DNA from: Treponema sp.
GTDB lineage: Bacteria; Spirochaetota; Spirochaetia; Treponematales; Treponemataceae
Length of the DNA: 7,912 bases
Reading direction: 5' to 3'
NCBI GenBank assembly: GCA_024691265.1
Contig: JAILNT010000208.1
Coordinates: forward strand, 1 to 7,912
Each line of letters starts with the position of its first letter. Positions within the stretch are counted from its first letter, which is position 1. The translations under genes were made by a program, and so were the position numbers. Shown here one piece after another: positions 1-6,447 of this stretch. Below the pieces are notes generated by a model, which was given only the letters and a program-made list of their open reading frames with translations, was not told where the DNA came from and did not search any database.

Positions 1-79
1 CATAAAGCTCATACAGCAGAGATGTTAAAGTTGCCATATTTTCTTTTAATCTAGTCTCATACATACAAGTTTTGTTCAT
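1..79 (-). CDS. 5' end of an unidentified gene, last visible cistron of the sugar operon (partial)
   Basis: An open frame starts just after aglG and runs off the left edge with no stop; about 26 codons are visible (MNKTCMYETRLKENMATLTS, then LLYELY). The sequence AAGGGG lies 5 nt before the ATG at 79..77; a second ATG directly upstream (82..80) shares its A with the aglG TGA stop (TGATG) but sits too close to the ribosome site. The overlap argues for translational coupling to aglG. The visible residues form a charged, helix-prone N-terminus without signal peptide, so a cytoplasmic protein is likely. By operon logic a glycoside hydrolase or sugar phosphorylase would fit, because aglEFG-type operons often carry one, and short helical openings of this sort occur in GH13 phosphorylase-like proteins. 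That is a guess; the fragment is too short to identify. Confidence 0.6.
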   Translation of the reverse strand, partial: MNKTCMYETRLKENMATLTSLLYELY

Positions 80-81
80 CA

Positions 82-984
82 TCACCCCTTTACAGAACCA
101 GACAAGAGTCCGCGTACAAAGAACTTTTGCAAGCCCAAGAATACACCCAAAGGTAATATCATTGAAACAAAAGCTCCGGCAGTCAAAAGATGCCAGTCTG
201 TACCTCTTGTACCAGCCATATTCATTAATCTAACAGTTACTACTTCTGCTTTCTGCCCTGCACCACTAAGGAATACAAGTGAAACAAGCATGTCATTCCA
301 TACCCAAATAAACTGGAAAATTGCAAATGACGCAATAGCTGGAACGCTTAAAGGAAGTATAAGGTGAGTAAATGTTGTAAAATGACTTGCTCCATCAATG
401 AATGCAGATTCAAGAATGCTTCTGTGCAAGCTGGAAATATAATTAAACATCATATAAGTTGCAAGTGGCAAACCGAATCCTGTATGTGCAAGCCAGATTC
501 CCAAATATGTACCATTAAGACCTATTTTCTGATAATCCCTTAATATAGGAATAAGAGAAATCTGCAAAGGAACAACAAGTAAAGCTATTATTGTAGCAAA
601 AAGAATATTTCTTCCTTTGAAATTCAGCCATGCAAAGCCATAAGCTGCTGCAGCTGCTATAAAAATCGGAATAATAACAGCAGGAAGTGTAACAGTGATA
701 CTTGAAAGGAAGGCACTTGCCATAGTGGCACTACGAATTATTTTTGTGCCATTTGCATTACCAACACTATAACGCTGACCAAATAAAACCTGGTCATAGT
801 TATCAAGAGTGAAATCTTTCAGAGATTTTAATGCTGTCCACCAACCAGTAGATGCAGTTGCATCAGATTGTCTAAAAGATGTAATAAATATACCTAAAGT
901 TGGGATAACCCATACAAGACAAAATGCAATTAAAACGATAGTGATTATAGCAGAGGTTGTAGTAACCTTTTTTTTCTCTTTCAT
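82..984 (-). CDS. aglG: Alpha-glucoside-type sugar ABC transporter permease, AglG/MalG family
   Basis: Inner-membrane permease (300 aa) that pairs with AglF to form the sugar channel of a CUT1-type ABC importer. Six hydrophobic segments are visible, the first at about residues 11-34. The cytoplasmic EAA loop that docks on the ATPase is at about 192-211 (ESAFIDGAS, then LILP). The stretch FAWLNFKGR (117-125), the run LGIWLAHTGFGLPLATY (161-177) and the end FVRGLLSGSVKG (289-300) are what I recall of AglG, the alpha-glucoside permease known from Sinorhizobium, rather than MalG proper. The ATG shares its A with the aglF TAA stop (TAATG). A GGGAGG site precedes it inside the end of aglF, so translation is probably coupled. 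The 3' end overlaps the next start as TGATG. The family call is firm; the exact sugar (maltose, sucrose, trehalose or another glucoside) cannot be read from sequence. Confidence 0.93.
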   Translation of the reverse strand: MKEKKKVTTTSAIITIVLIAFCLVWVIPTLGIFITSFRQSDATASTGWWTALKSLKDFTLDNYDQVLFGQRYSVGNANGTKIIRSATMASAFLSSITVTLPAVIIPIFIAAAAAYGFAWLNFKGRNILFATIIALLVVPLQISLIPILRDYQKIGLNGTYLGIWLAHTGFGLPLATYMMFNYISSLHRSILESAFIDGASHFTTFTHLILPLSVPAIASFAIFQFIWVWNDMLVSLVFLSGAGQKAEVVTVRLMNMAGTRGTDWHLLTAGAFVSMILPLGVFLGLQKFFVRGLLSGSVKG

Positions 985-2036
985 TAAAATACCTCCCTAC
1001 TCTTAAATTCTTTGAGGTTATAATAAATAACAGGGCTAACAGCAATAAGAATCAAAATAGCAATCGCAGAACCCCTTCCATAATGCAAGAACTTAAACAT
1101 CTGCTTATATTGCTGGGAAGCAAGAACTTCTGTACCATACAAGCCATTTGTCATAGAGAATACAATATCAAAACACTTTAAGGCTGCAAGAAGAATTGTT
1201 GTGGATACACTGATGATAGAAGCCCTAATATTAGGAATAATAATGCTGAAAATTATTTTCATTTCACTAGCACCATCAATTCTAGCAGCTTCAATCATTT
1301 CTTCAGGGACAGCTTTCAAAGCAGCAGAAAGAACAACAAGAGCAAAGCCTGTTTCAAGCCATATAAAGATTGCTATTAAGAATAGATTATTTAATGGAGC
1401 ATTTCCAAGCCAGTTCTGAGGCTTTCCTCCCAAGTAAACAATAATAGCATTCAAAAGACCTATCTGATTTGCTCCGTCTGGACGGTATGCATACATAAAC
1501 TTAAAGATAACACCGGCACCTACAAGAGAAATAGCCATAGGCATAAAAATAAAAGTCTTTGCAGTCTTTTCAATATGGCTTCTTTCTGCAAGTAAAGCTG
1601 TAACAAGTCCTAAAAGAACACTACAACCTGTACCAAATACAAGCCAAATCAAAGTATTTCTAATAGAAACAACCATACTCTTATCTGTAAAAAGGTACTT
1701 ATAATTATCAAGACCTACAAACAGAGTAGAGTTCTTATTCATAAAACTCAAAATAAAAGAACGAACAGCCGGAATAAAAAGATACCAGCCCATAATAACA
1801 ACGGCAGGACCAATAAATATATAAGGAACAATTTTATTATATATTTTAGATGGGAAAAGCTGTGCGATAAGATTCAAAGAATAAAAGATGAGAATTACAG
1901 TAGCTACACCCCATATAATAGCAAATGCTGTAGTCGACAGCTGGTTTAAAACGTCACTTTTCAGCAAGAAAAAACCGCACAGCATAGAAAAAACAGTTAT
2001 TAAAGTGACTCCAAAAGTTTTAACATAACTGGACAT
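984..2036 (-). CDS. aglF: Alpha-glucoside-type sugar ABC transporter permease, AglF/MalF family
   Basis: First permease of the importer, about 350 aa with the start chosen here (MSSYVKTFG). An open frame continues 6 codons upstream to an ATG at 2054, but those codons (MKGGVM) are the ribosome site itself: AGGAGG at 2049..2044 lies 7 nt before the ATG at 2036 and 4 nt before its twin at 2039. Two extra N-terminal membrane helices (about residues 5-25 and 36-59) precede the six-helix core, as in MalF-like subunits. The core carries FIFMPMAISLVGAGVIFKF and YRPDG...QIGLLNAI, which recall AglF. The EAA loop reads EAARIDGAS, then IIIP, at about 249-268. It follows aglE after a 107-bp gap with a stem-loop and overlaps aglG by one base. 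The partner ATPase is not in the window. Substrate is inferred from the family only. Confidence 0.93.
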   Translation of the reverse strand: MSSYVKTFGVTLITVFSMLCGFFLLKSDVLNQLSTTAFAIIWGVATVILIFYSLNLIAQLFPSKIYNKIVPYIFIGPAVVIMGWYLFIPAVRSFILSFMNKNSTLFVGLDNYKYLFTDKSMVVSIRNTLIWLVFGTGCSVLLGLVTALLAERSHIEKTAKTFIFMPMAISLVGAGVIFKFMYAYRPDGANQIGLLNAIIVYLGGKPQNWLGNAPLNNLFLIAIFIWLETGFALVVLSAALKAVPEEMIEAARIDGASEMKIIFSIIIPNIRASIISVSTTILLAALKCFDIVFSMTNGLYGTEVLASQQYKQMFKFLHYGRGSAIAILILIAVSPVIYYNLKEFKSREVF

Positions 2037-2043
2037 CATTACT

Positions 2044-2049
2044 CCTCCT
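2044..2049 (-). promoter_or_regulatory. Ribosome binding site that sets the aglF start
   Basis: Reading the minus strand, AAAGGAGGAGTA stands directly before two consecutive ATG codons (2039 and 2036). The AGGAGG core is 4 and 7 nt from them. This is the strongest Shine-Dalgarno in the window and lies inside the longest open frame, so the upstream ATG at 2054 is almost certainly not used. Confidence 0.85.
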
Positions 2050-2093
2050 TTCATAAAAGGTCACCCAAAAAAACAAATATTCAATTCAATAAA

Positions 2094-2121
2094 GGCTTCA
2101 CCTAAGAAAAAAGATGAAGCC
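2094..2121 (-). terminator. Intercistronic stem-loop between aglE and aglF
   Basis: On the minus strand GGCTTCATC pairs with GGTGAAGCC: 9 bp including one G-U wobble in RNA, with a 10-nt U-rich loop. It begins 22 nt after the aglE stop and is followed by UUUAUUGAAUUG, which is not a full U-run. It therefore looks like a leaky terminator or a 3' protective hairpin rather than a full stop. Known maltose-type operons use such a hairpin after the binding-protein gene to give more binding protein than permease; that role is inferred here. Confidence 0.65.
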
Positions 2122-2143
2122 CTTTTCTTCTAGCTAAGCTCTA

Positions 2144-3436
2144 TTATTTAGGCCAGCTTTCATCAATTGTCTTCATGGCAGTAGCAGCATCTTCTGCACC
2201 GCTAACCCAGTTAACCATTCCAATCCAGAAAGAACCTGAACCAACTTCTGCAGGCATCTGGTCAGAACCATCGAAACGGAATACTTTTGCATTTACAAGA
2301 ATCTTTGCAAGTTCTCTTTCAATTCCATTACCATAGTCATCAAAATTCTGGTCTTTATGAGGGAATAAGGCACCACCAACTTTTGCCCATGGAATACAAC
2401 CTTCCCAAGTTGTAAGATACTCAAGGAATTCAGCAACACCAGCTTTTTCTGTAAATGCTACAAACTGGTCTCCTCCACCAAGAACAGGGGTACCCCACTG
2501 TTCATCTACAGCAGGAAGGGCAAATACACCAACTTCTTCTTCCATATTCTGCTGAACAGATTCAGGAAGGAAGCTTGTAATAAAGTTACCCTCTCTATGC
2601 ATCATTGCTTTTGGAGGATTTTCAAACAAAGGCTTTATGCTATCTCCATAATGAGATGTAAGAATATTTGTTCTTCCGCCATAAACATATGCATCATTAA
2701 AGAAAATATCCTGGATATAAGAAAGTGCATTTAAAACCTTAGGGTCATCAAAAGCAATCTTATGGTTTACCCAATCATCATATACATCAGGACCAGCTGT
2801 ACGAAGCATCATATCTTCAAGCCAATCTGTTCCAGGCCAACCAGTTGCAGCACCAGATTCAAAACCTACAGTCCAAGGAGCTATACCATCAGAAACCATC
2901 TTTTCTTCAAGAGCCTTAAGTTCATTCCATGTCTTTGGAACCTCATAGCCTCTTTTAGCCCATTCTTTTTTATTATACCAAACAAAACTCTTTGCATTTA
3001 CACGATGGAAAACACCATAAACTTTTCCCTTATAAGAACCTAAGTCCTTCCAAACAGATGCATAGTTACTGTCAATTCTTGAAACTACATTTGAAGGGAG
3101 AGGCTTCAAATAACCAGCTTCTGCAAAGTTTTGCATCATACCAGGCTGAGGGAGCATAGCAATATCAGGAGGAGTACCTGCTGCAGCCTGAACTTGAATC
3201 TGAGTTTCAAATTCAGGACTTCCTTCATAAACAACATTAAAACCAGTTTTTTCATTAAAAGCTTTAATGATTTCTTCAAGACGAGCTGCTTCTTCTCCTC
3301 TTGATGCTCCAAATACATGAATTGTATTATCTTCTTCAGCAGATTTTGCAGAATTCTTTGTACATGACATAAATGATGTCATCATGCCCAAAGCCGCAAC
3401 ACCAATTACAACAGAACCAATTTTGTTCTTCTTCAT
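2144..3436 (-). CDS. aglE: Sugar-binding lipoprotein of the ABC importer (family 1 extracellular solute-binding protein, AglE-like)
   Basis: Captures the sugar outside the cytoplasmic membrane and hands it to AglF/AglG. The 430-aa product begins with a lipoprotein signal: KKNK, a hydrophobic stretch (about residues 7-20) and the lipobox SFMSC with Cys25 as the lipidation site. The F at -3 breaks the classical Leu rule but fits the relaxed boxes known in spirochaetes. The mature part has the family-1 binding-protein layout: an opening strand (IHVFGASRGEEAARLEEII), TPPDIAMLPQPGMM at about 88-101, and a tryptophan-rich C-terminal half (NWV, ESW) suited to stacking on sugar rings. The start is firm: AAGGAGG lies 8 nt before the ATG. 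It sits 48 bp after the regulator gene and leads the transport genes. The AglE label rests mainly on the AglF/AglG neighbours, since binding proteins diverge quickly. Confidence 0.9.
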   Translation of the reverse strand: MKKNKIGSVVIGVAALGMMTSFMSCTKNSAKSAEEDNTIHVFGASRGEEAARLEEIIKAFNEKTGFNVVYEGSPEFETQIQVQAAAGTPPDIAMLPQPGMMQNFAEAGYLKPLPSNVVSRIDSNYASVWKDLGSYKGKVYGVFHRVNAKSFVWYNKKEWAKRGYEVPKTWNELKALEEKMVSDGIAPWTVGFESGAATGWPGTDWLEDMMLRTAGPDVYDDWVNHKIAFDDPKVLNALSYIQDIFFNDAYVYGGRTNILTSHYGDSIKPLFENPPKAMMHREGNFITSFLPESVQQNMEEEVGVFALPAVDEQWGTPVLGGGDQFVAFTEKAGVAEFLEYLTTWEGCIPWAKVGGALFPHKDQNFDDYGNGIERELAKILVNAKVFRFDGSDQMPAEVGSGSFWIGMVNWVSGAEDAATAMKTIDESWPK

Positions 3437-3484
3437 AGAAGAAACCTCCTTATATGTAATAGTTACAGTTTATAAAAGCCTTAA

Positions 3485-4486
3485 TTAAGTGGTCTCTCGT
3501 TCAATCACCTTTATAGGGGATAATATTGAATACATTCCCCTTTCAGGATTTTTCAAACGATTCAAAACACACTCAGCAGCCATTTTCCCAGATTCATCTA
3601 AAGACTGACTTACAGAACTAAGTCCTATATACTTAGAAATATCAATATCATCAAATCCAAGTACTTTTATATCCCTAGGAATCTTTATACCAGTCTCCTT
3701 TGCAAGTGTAATAAATCTTGCAGCAATAAGGTCACTTGAACAGAATACGCAGTCAGGTAAATCATCTTGCCGCAAAAATTTTCTTACAGCTTCATCAAGC
3801 CTATTCTGTGTAAATTCCCCTATCCATACATGATTTTCAGGAATCATTATTCCTTTACTGGCAAAGAAAAATCTAAAGCCCTGAAATCTTTCATCAGTTG
3901 CAGGAACCGTATATGGAAGAATTGCTTTCTCCCCTATAAAACCAGGATTTCTGCAGCCCTTTGAATATAAAAACTCCCCTGCCTTTTGTCCTCCCATAAC
4001 ATTTTGAATAACAATATTGTCAAAGCCTTCTATAGAGCTTTCAACAAAACAAACTGGAAACTTTGCACTTTTTAAAAGTTCTAAGGAATCTTTATCAGGG
4101 TGCAAAGAAAATGCTATTAATCCATCAGCACGATTTGTATTCACAATCATACTGATATAATCTTTCAAATCATCTGCTGTCTGAATTGAATAAATAACAA
4201 TCTCAAAATGCTCATCATTCAAAACAGACTCAACACCTCTTAACCTTTCCATAAAAGACGACTGGCTAAAAAACGGAGCTATAACACAAATTTTCTTGTA
4301 CATTTTTCTTGCGACAGCAACCGCATTAGCTTTTGGCACAAAGTTAAGCTTCTTAATGGCTTCTAAAACCTTCTGCTTTTTATCCTGAGCAACTTTATCA
4401 GGCTCATTCAATACCCTTGATACAGTCGCAGGGCTGACCCCAGTCATATTAGCAATGTCGTAAATAGTAGGATTCTTCTCTGCCAC
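3485..4486 (-). CDS. LacI-family transcriptional regulator, probable repressor of the aglEFG operon
   Basis: Cytoplasmic DNA-binding sensor, 333 aa. The N-terminal helix-turn-helix spans about residues 7-27 (TIYDIANMTG, then VSPATVSRVLN). A hinge at about 51-62 and a periplasmic-binding-protein-like sugar domain follow (KKICVIAP at 64-71, ADGLIAFS at 120-127, VLGFDDIDIS at 275-284, close to the usual GFDD pattern). The start is GTG: an in-frame TGA directly precedes it, and GGAG is 6 nt upstream. The gene is first in the operon, 48 bp before aglE, with a promoter and a palindromic operator ahead of it, so autoregulation plus control of the transporter is the natural reading. Odd: aligned by spacing with PurR, the hinge Leu that intercalates into DNA (PurR Leu54) is Val58 here, and the preceding conserved Ala-Arg is Ala-Val. 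The inducer is unknown and is presumably the imported sugar or a derivative. Confidence 0.93.
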   Translation of the reverse strand: MAEKNPTIYDIANMTGVSPATVSRVLNEPDKVAQDKKQKVLEAIKKLNFVPKANAVAVARKMYKKICVIAPFFSQSSFMERLRGVESVLNDEHFEIVIYSIQTADDLKDYISMIVNTNRADGLIAFSLHPDKDSLELLKSAKFPVCFVESSIEGFDNIVIQNVMGGQKAGEFLYSKGCRNPGFIGEKAILPYTVPATDERFQGFRFFFASKGIMIPENHVWIGEFTQNRLDEAVRKFLRQDDLPDCVFCSSDLIAARFITLAKETGIKIPRDIKVLGFDDIDISKYIGLSSVSQSLDESGKMAAECVLNRLKNPERGMYSILSPIKVIERETT

Positions 4487-4503
4487 TCAAAACTCCATAA
4501 AGT

Positions 4504-4537
4504 CTTTCATGATAAAATGAAACCGGTTTCATGAAAG
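4504..4537 (-). promoter_or_regulatory. Nested palindromic operator downstream of the regulator promoter
   Basis: A perfect 16-bp palindrome, ATGAAACCGGTTTCAT (4517-4532), has the even symmetry, central CG and AAAC/GTTT arms typical of LacI-family operators. It sits at about +6 to +21 from the predicted start site, where a bound repressor would block RNA polymerase. It is enclosed by a second inverted repeat, CTTTCATG (4504-4511) with CATGAAAG (4530-4537), giving four TTTCAT/ATGAAA half-sites in 34 bp. I found no second full copy elsewhere in the window. The bound protein is inferred to be the regulator encoded directly downstream. Confidence 0.82.
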
Positions 4538-4544
4538 TAATTAC

Positions 4545-4573
4545 ATTATCACATTGGAAATTTGATTTGTCAA
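4545..4573 (-). promoter_or_regulatory. Sigma-70-type promoter of the regulator-aglEFG operon
   Basis: On the minus strand a perfect -35 box TTGACA (4573..4568) is followed by a 17-bp spacer and the -10 box GATAAT (4550..4545, one mismatch). The predicted start is near 4538, giving a leader of about 52 nt to the GTG of the regulator and placing the operator just inside the transcribed region. The imperfect inverted pair AAAGAA-A-TTCTTT (4572-4584) overlaps the upstream edge of the -35 box; its meaning is unknown. Confidence 0.82.
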
Positions 4574-4699
4574 AGAAATTCTTTACAAAATTAACAAATA
4601 TTAAGATTGACATTAATTCAAACTTAGATTGTAACCCATCTATTAAAAAAAACGAGAAGTAAAAACATAATTAAAATCCTTAATTTTTAAATAAAAGCA

Positions 4700-4737
4700 G
4701 AGAGCATTAAAAAATGCTTATCACTAATAATGCTCCC
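4700..4737 (-). terminator. Probable terminator of kduD
   Basis: On the minus strand GGGAGCATTA pairs with TAATGCTCTC (10 bp with one G-U), closing an 18-nt loop. It begins 12 nt after the kduD stop and is followed by CUGCUUUUAUUU. The U tract is imperfect and the loop is long, so efficiency is uncertain, but the position is right. The remaining intergenic DNA (4574-4699) is very AT-rich and I see no gene in it. Confidence 0.7.
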
Positions 4738-4749
4738 TATAAATCTATT

Positions 4750-5511
4750 TTATCTAGCTAACCAGCCGCCATCAACAGCCAGTGTAAAGCCGTTTACATA
4801 ATCACTTGCAGCACTAGAAAGGAATACAACAGCACCAGCCATATCTGTAGGAGTTCCCCAGCGACCAGCAGGTATTCTTTCAAGAATAGAATCATTTCTG
4901 TCCTTATCATTTCTCAATGCTTCTGTGTTATTAGTAGCCATATAGCCAGGAGCGATAGCATTTACACAAATACCATATTTAGCCCATTCATTTGCTAAGG
5001 CACGAGTCATTCCAAGAACACCGCTCTTACTTGCAGTATAAGCTGGAACACGGATACCGCCCTGGTAAGAAAGCATTGAAGCAACAGAAATAATCTTTCC
5101 GCCAGTCTTTTGAGCCATAAACTGCTTTGCAACAGCCTGAGCAAAGAAGAAAACAACCTTTTCATTTATAGCGGTTACTTTATCCCAATCCTCTTCTGTA
5201 TAATCAATAGCATCGTTACGAATAATTATACCGGCATTATTAACAAGAATATCAACTCTGCCAAATGCATCTAAGGTTTCCTTTATAATACGCTCTATTG
5301 GTTCTGTTGTACCAAGGTCAGCCTTTATAGCAACAAACTCGCCTCCAATTTTCTTAATAAGTTCAGCAGTTTCATCACAATCACGGCGGGCAACACCAGC
5401 AACCTTTGCACCAGCTTCAGCTAAGGCAACACACATTCCCTGACCGAGACCTGTATTTGCTCCAGTTACAATAGCAACCTTTCCATTAAGCTTAAATGCA
5501 TCTAAAATCAT
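4750..5511 (-). CDS. kduD: 2-dehydro-3-deoxy-D-gluconate 5-dehydrogenase (KduD)
   Basis: NAD(H)-dependent cytoplasmic dehydrogenase of the short-chain (SDR) family. In hexuronate and pectin breakdown it interconverts 2,5-diketo-3-deoxygluconate and 2-keto-3-deoxygluconate, which then enters the KDG kinase/aldolase route. At 253 aa it matches the length I recall for E. coli KduD, and long stretches agree: the opening MILDAFKLNGKVAIVTG, TGLGQGM, SMLSYQGGIRVPAYTASKSG, VNAIAPGYMATNN, RIPAGRWG, DYVNG and the end AVDGGWLAR. The cofactor motif TGANTGLG is at 16-23 and NNAG at 91-94. The catalytic tetrad is Asn116, Ser145, Tyr158 and Lys162. GAGG lies 7 nt before the ATG. The gene has its own promoter and terminator, with no kduI or other uronate gene beside it. 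Related SDRs (gluconate 5-dehydrogenase) are the alternative, but the match to KduD is strong. Confidence 0.93.
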   Translation of the reverse strand: MILDAFKLNGKVAIVTGANTGLGQGMCVALAEAGAKVAGVARRDCDETAELIKKIGGEFVAIKADLGTTEPIERIIKETLDAFGRVDILVNNAGIIIRNDAIDYTEEDWDKVTAINEKVVFFFAQAVAKQFMAQKTGGKIISVASMLSYQGGIRVPAYTASKSGVLGMTRALANEWAKYGICVNAIAPGYMATNNTEALRNDKDRNDSILERIPAGRWGTPTDMAGAVVFLSSAASDYVNGFTLAVDGGWLAR

Positions 5512-5564
5512 ATCAATACCTCATCAAGTAAAAAAGAGTTTAATAACATTTCCAATTTATTATA

Positions 5565-5593
5565 ATTTTATAGCAGCAGTTTCTTAGCGTCAA
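5565..5593 (-). promoter_or_regulatory. Promoter of kduD
   Basis: On the minus strand TTGACG (5593..5588), a 17-bp spacer and TAAAAT (5570..5565) lie in the 111-bp gap after coaX. The predicted start near 5558 gives a leader of about 46 nt. The region has no copy of the AAACCGGTTT palindrome, so kduD is probably not controlled by the LacI-type regulator next door. I see no terminator after coaX, so read-through from coaX is also possible. Confidence 0.65.
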
Positions 5594-5622
5594 TTTTCCT
5601 TTCTGAACATTTCTTGATATAT

Positions 5623-6414
5623 TCAGCTATTTTGTGCTAATTCACCGAATCTTCTGACACCACAAAGAGTCAAATGCTTATCAACATCTTCAAATATATC
5701 AGTAACAGGCTGCAAAACACTATTCAAGCCGCCTGTTGCAACTACATGTATTTTAGATGCATCATCTCCATACTTTTCAGCCATCTCCTTTTTCATACGA
5801 GCGACAATATATTCAACAAGTCCTTTATAGCCTAAGACAACACCAGATTGAATACAGGCTGTTGTATTCATACCTAAAACAGAAGGAGGAACTTCAAGAG
5901 GAACCTGAGGAAGCTGAGCTGTATTACTAAAAAGCGATTTCATAGCTGTAGCTAACCCCGGTGCAATTGCAATGCCAGAAACTTCCCCCTTGCCATTAAT
6001 AGCTGTAAAAGTAAGGGCTGTACCAAAATCAACCGTAATACATGCTTCTTTATATCGGCACCAGGCTTCAAGGGCATCACAAACCAAATCTGTTCCCATC
6101 TCATTAGATGTAATTTTCACAGGAAGATTAGCATAATAAGAAGGAGAAACAACAACAGGCTTTTTACCTATTAAACTTTCAACGGCAGTAACAAAAGCAC
6201 CTGTTAAACCTGGAACAACAGAACTCAAAGAAGCCCATTCAATACATTCAGAAGCATTAATATCTGCATCTCTAAAAAAAGATTGGATTATAGAAGAATA
6301 TTCATCTCCTGTACGGCGTACATCTGTAAACATTCTCCACTGCCTCAAATAAGTTTCACCCTTAAACAAAGCCACATCAATATTTGTATTTCCAATGTCT
6401 ATAGCTAAAGACAT
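5623..6414 (-). CDS. coaX: Type III pantothenate kinase (CoaX)
   Basis: Phosphorylates pantothenate with ATP, the first step of coenzyme A synthesis, in the cytoplasm. With the start at MSLAIDIGNTN the product is 263 aa, close to the usual 250-260 for CoaX. Motifs in order: DIGNTN phosphate loop (6-11), MGTDLVCDA (107-115) where the pantothenate-site Asp110 is kept, VDFGTALTF (128-136), IAIAPG (148-153), SGVVLGYKGLVEYI (190-203) and VVATGGL (224-230). Many family members read GxDR where this one has GTDL. The open frame continues upstream to an ATG at 6537 that would overlap hisS; that N-terminus (MFPFCNNNVYKY) is AT-rich, unlike the family and rejected. An in-frame ATG at 6441 remains possible and would add MLGNNDKCK. 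No start has a good Shine-Dalgarno. Head-to-head with hisS, followed by kduD after 111 bp. Confidence 0.92.
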   Translation of the reverse strand: MSLAIDIGNTNIDVALFKGETYLRQWRMFTDVRRTGDEYSSIIQSFFRDADINASECIEWASLSSVVPGLTGAFVTAVESLIGKKPVVVSPSYYANLPVKITSNEMGTDLVCDALEAWCRYKEACITVDFGTALTFTAINGKGEVSGIAIAPGLATAMKSLFSNTAQLPQVPLEVPPSVLGMNTTACIQSGVVLGYKGLVEYIVARMKKEMAEKYGDDASKIHVVATGGLNSVLQPVTDIFEDVDKHLTLCGVRRFGELAQNS

Positions 6415-6447
6415 TTTGCATTTATCATTATTACCAAGCATTTTTAT

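Noticed and set aside
3136..3318. Minus-strand 60-codon frame inside aglE
   Set aside because: Leucine/lysine-rich frame-shifted reading of the aglE coding sequence; not a gene.
809..3964. Plus-strand open frames opposite aglG, aglF, aglE and the regulator gene (60-93 codons)
   Set aside because: Antisense to well-supported genes, with no recognisable protein features.
4572..4584. AAAGAA-A-TTCTTT inverted repeat at the -35 box
   Set aside because: Low complexity and short; no known regulator matches it. Noted only as part of the promoter entry.
4607..4635. Plus-strand TTGACA (4607-4612) with TGTAAC 17 bp downstream
   Set aside because: The -10 is poor and no plus-strand gene follows; a transcript would only run antisense to kduD. 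Probably chance in AT-rich DNA.
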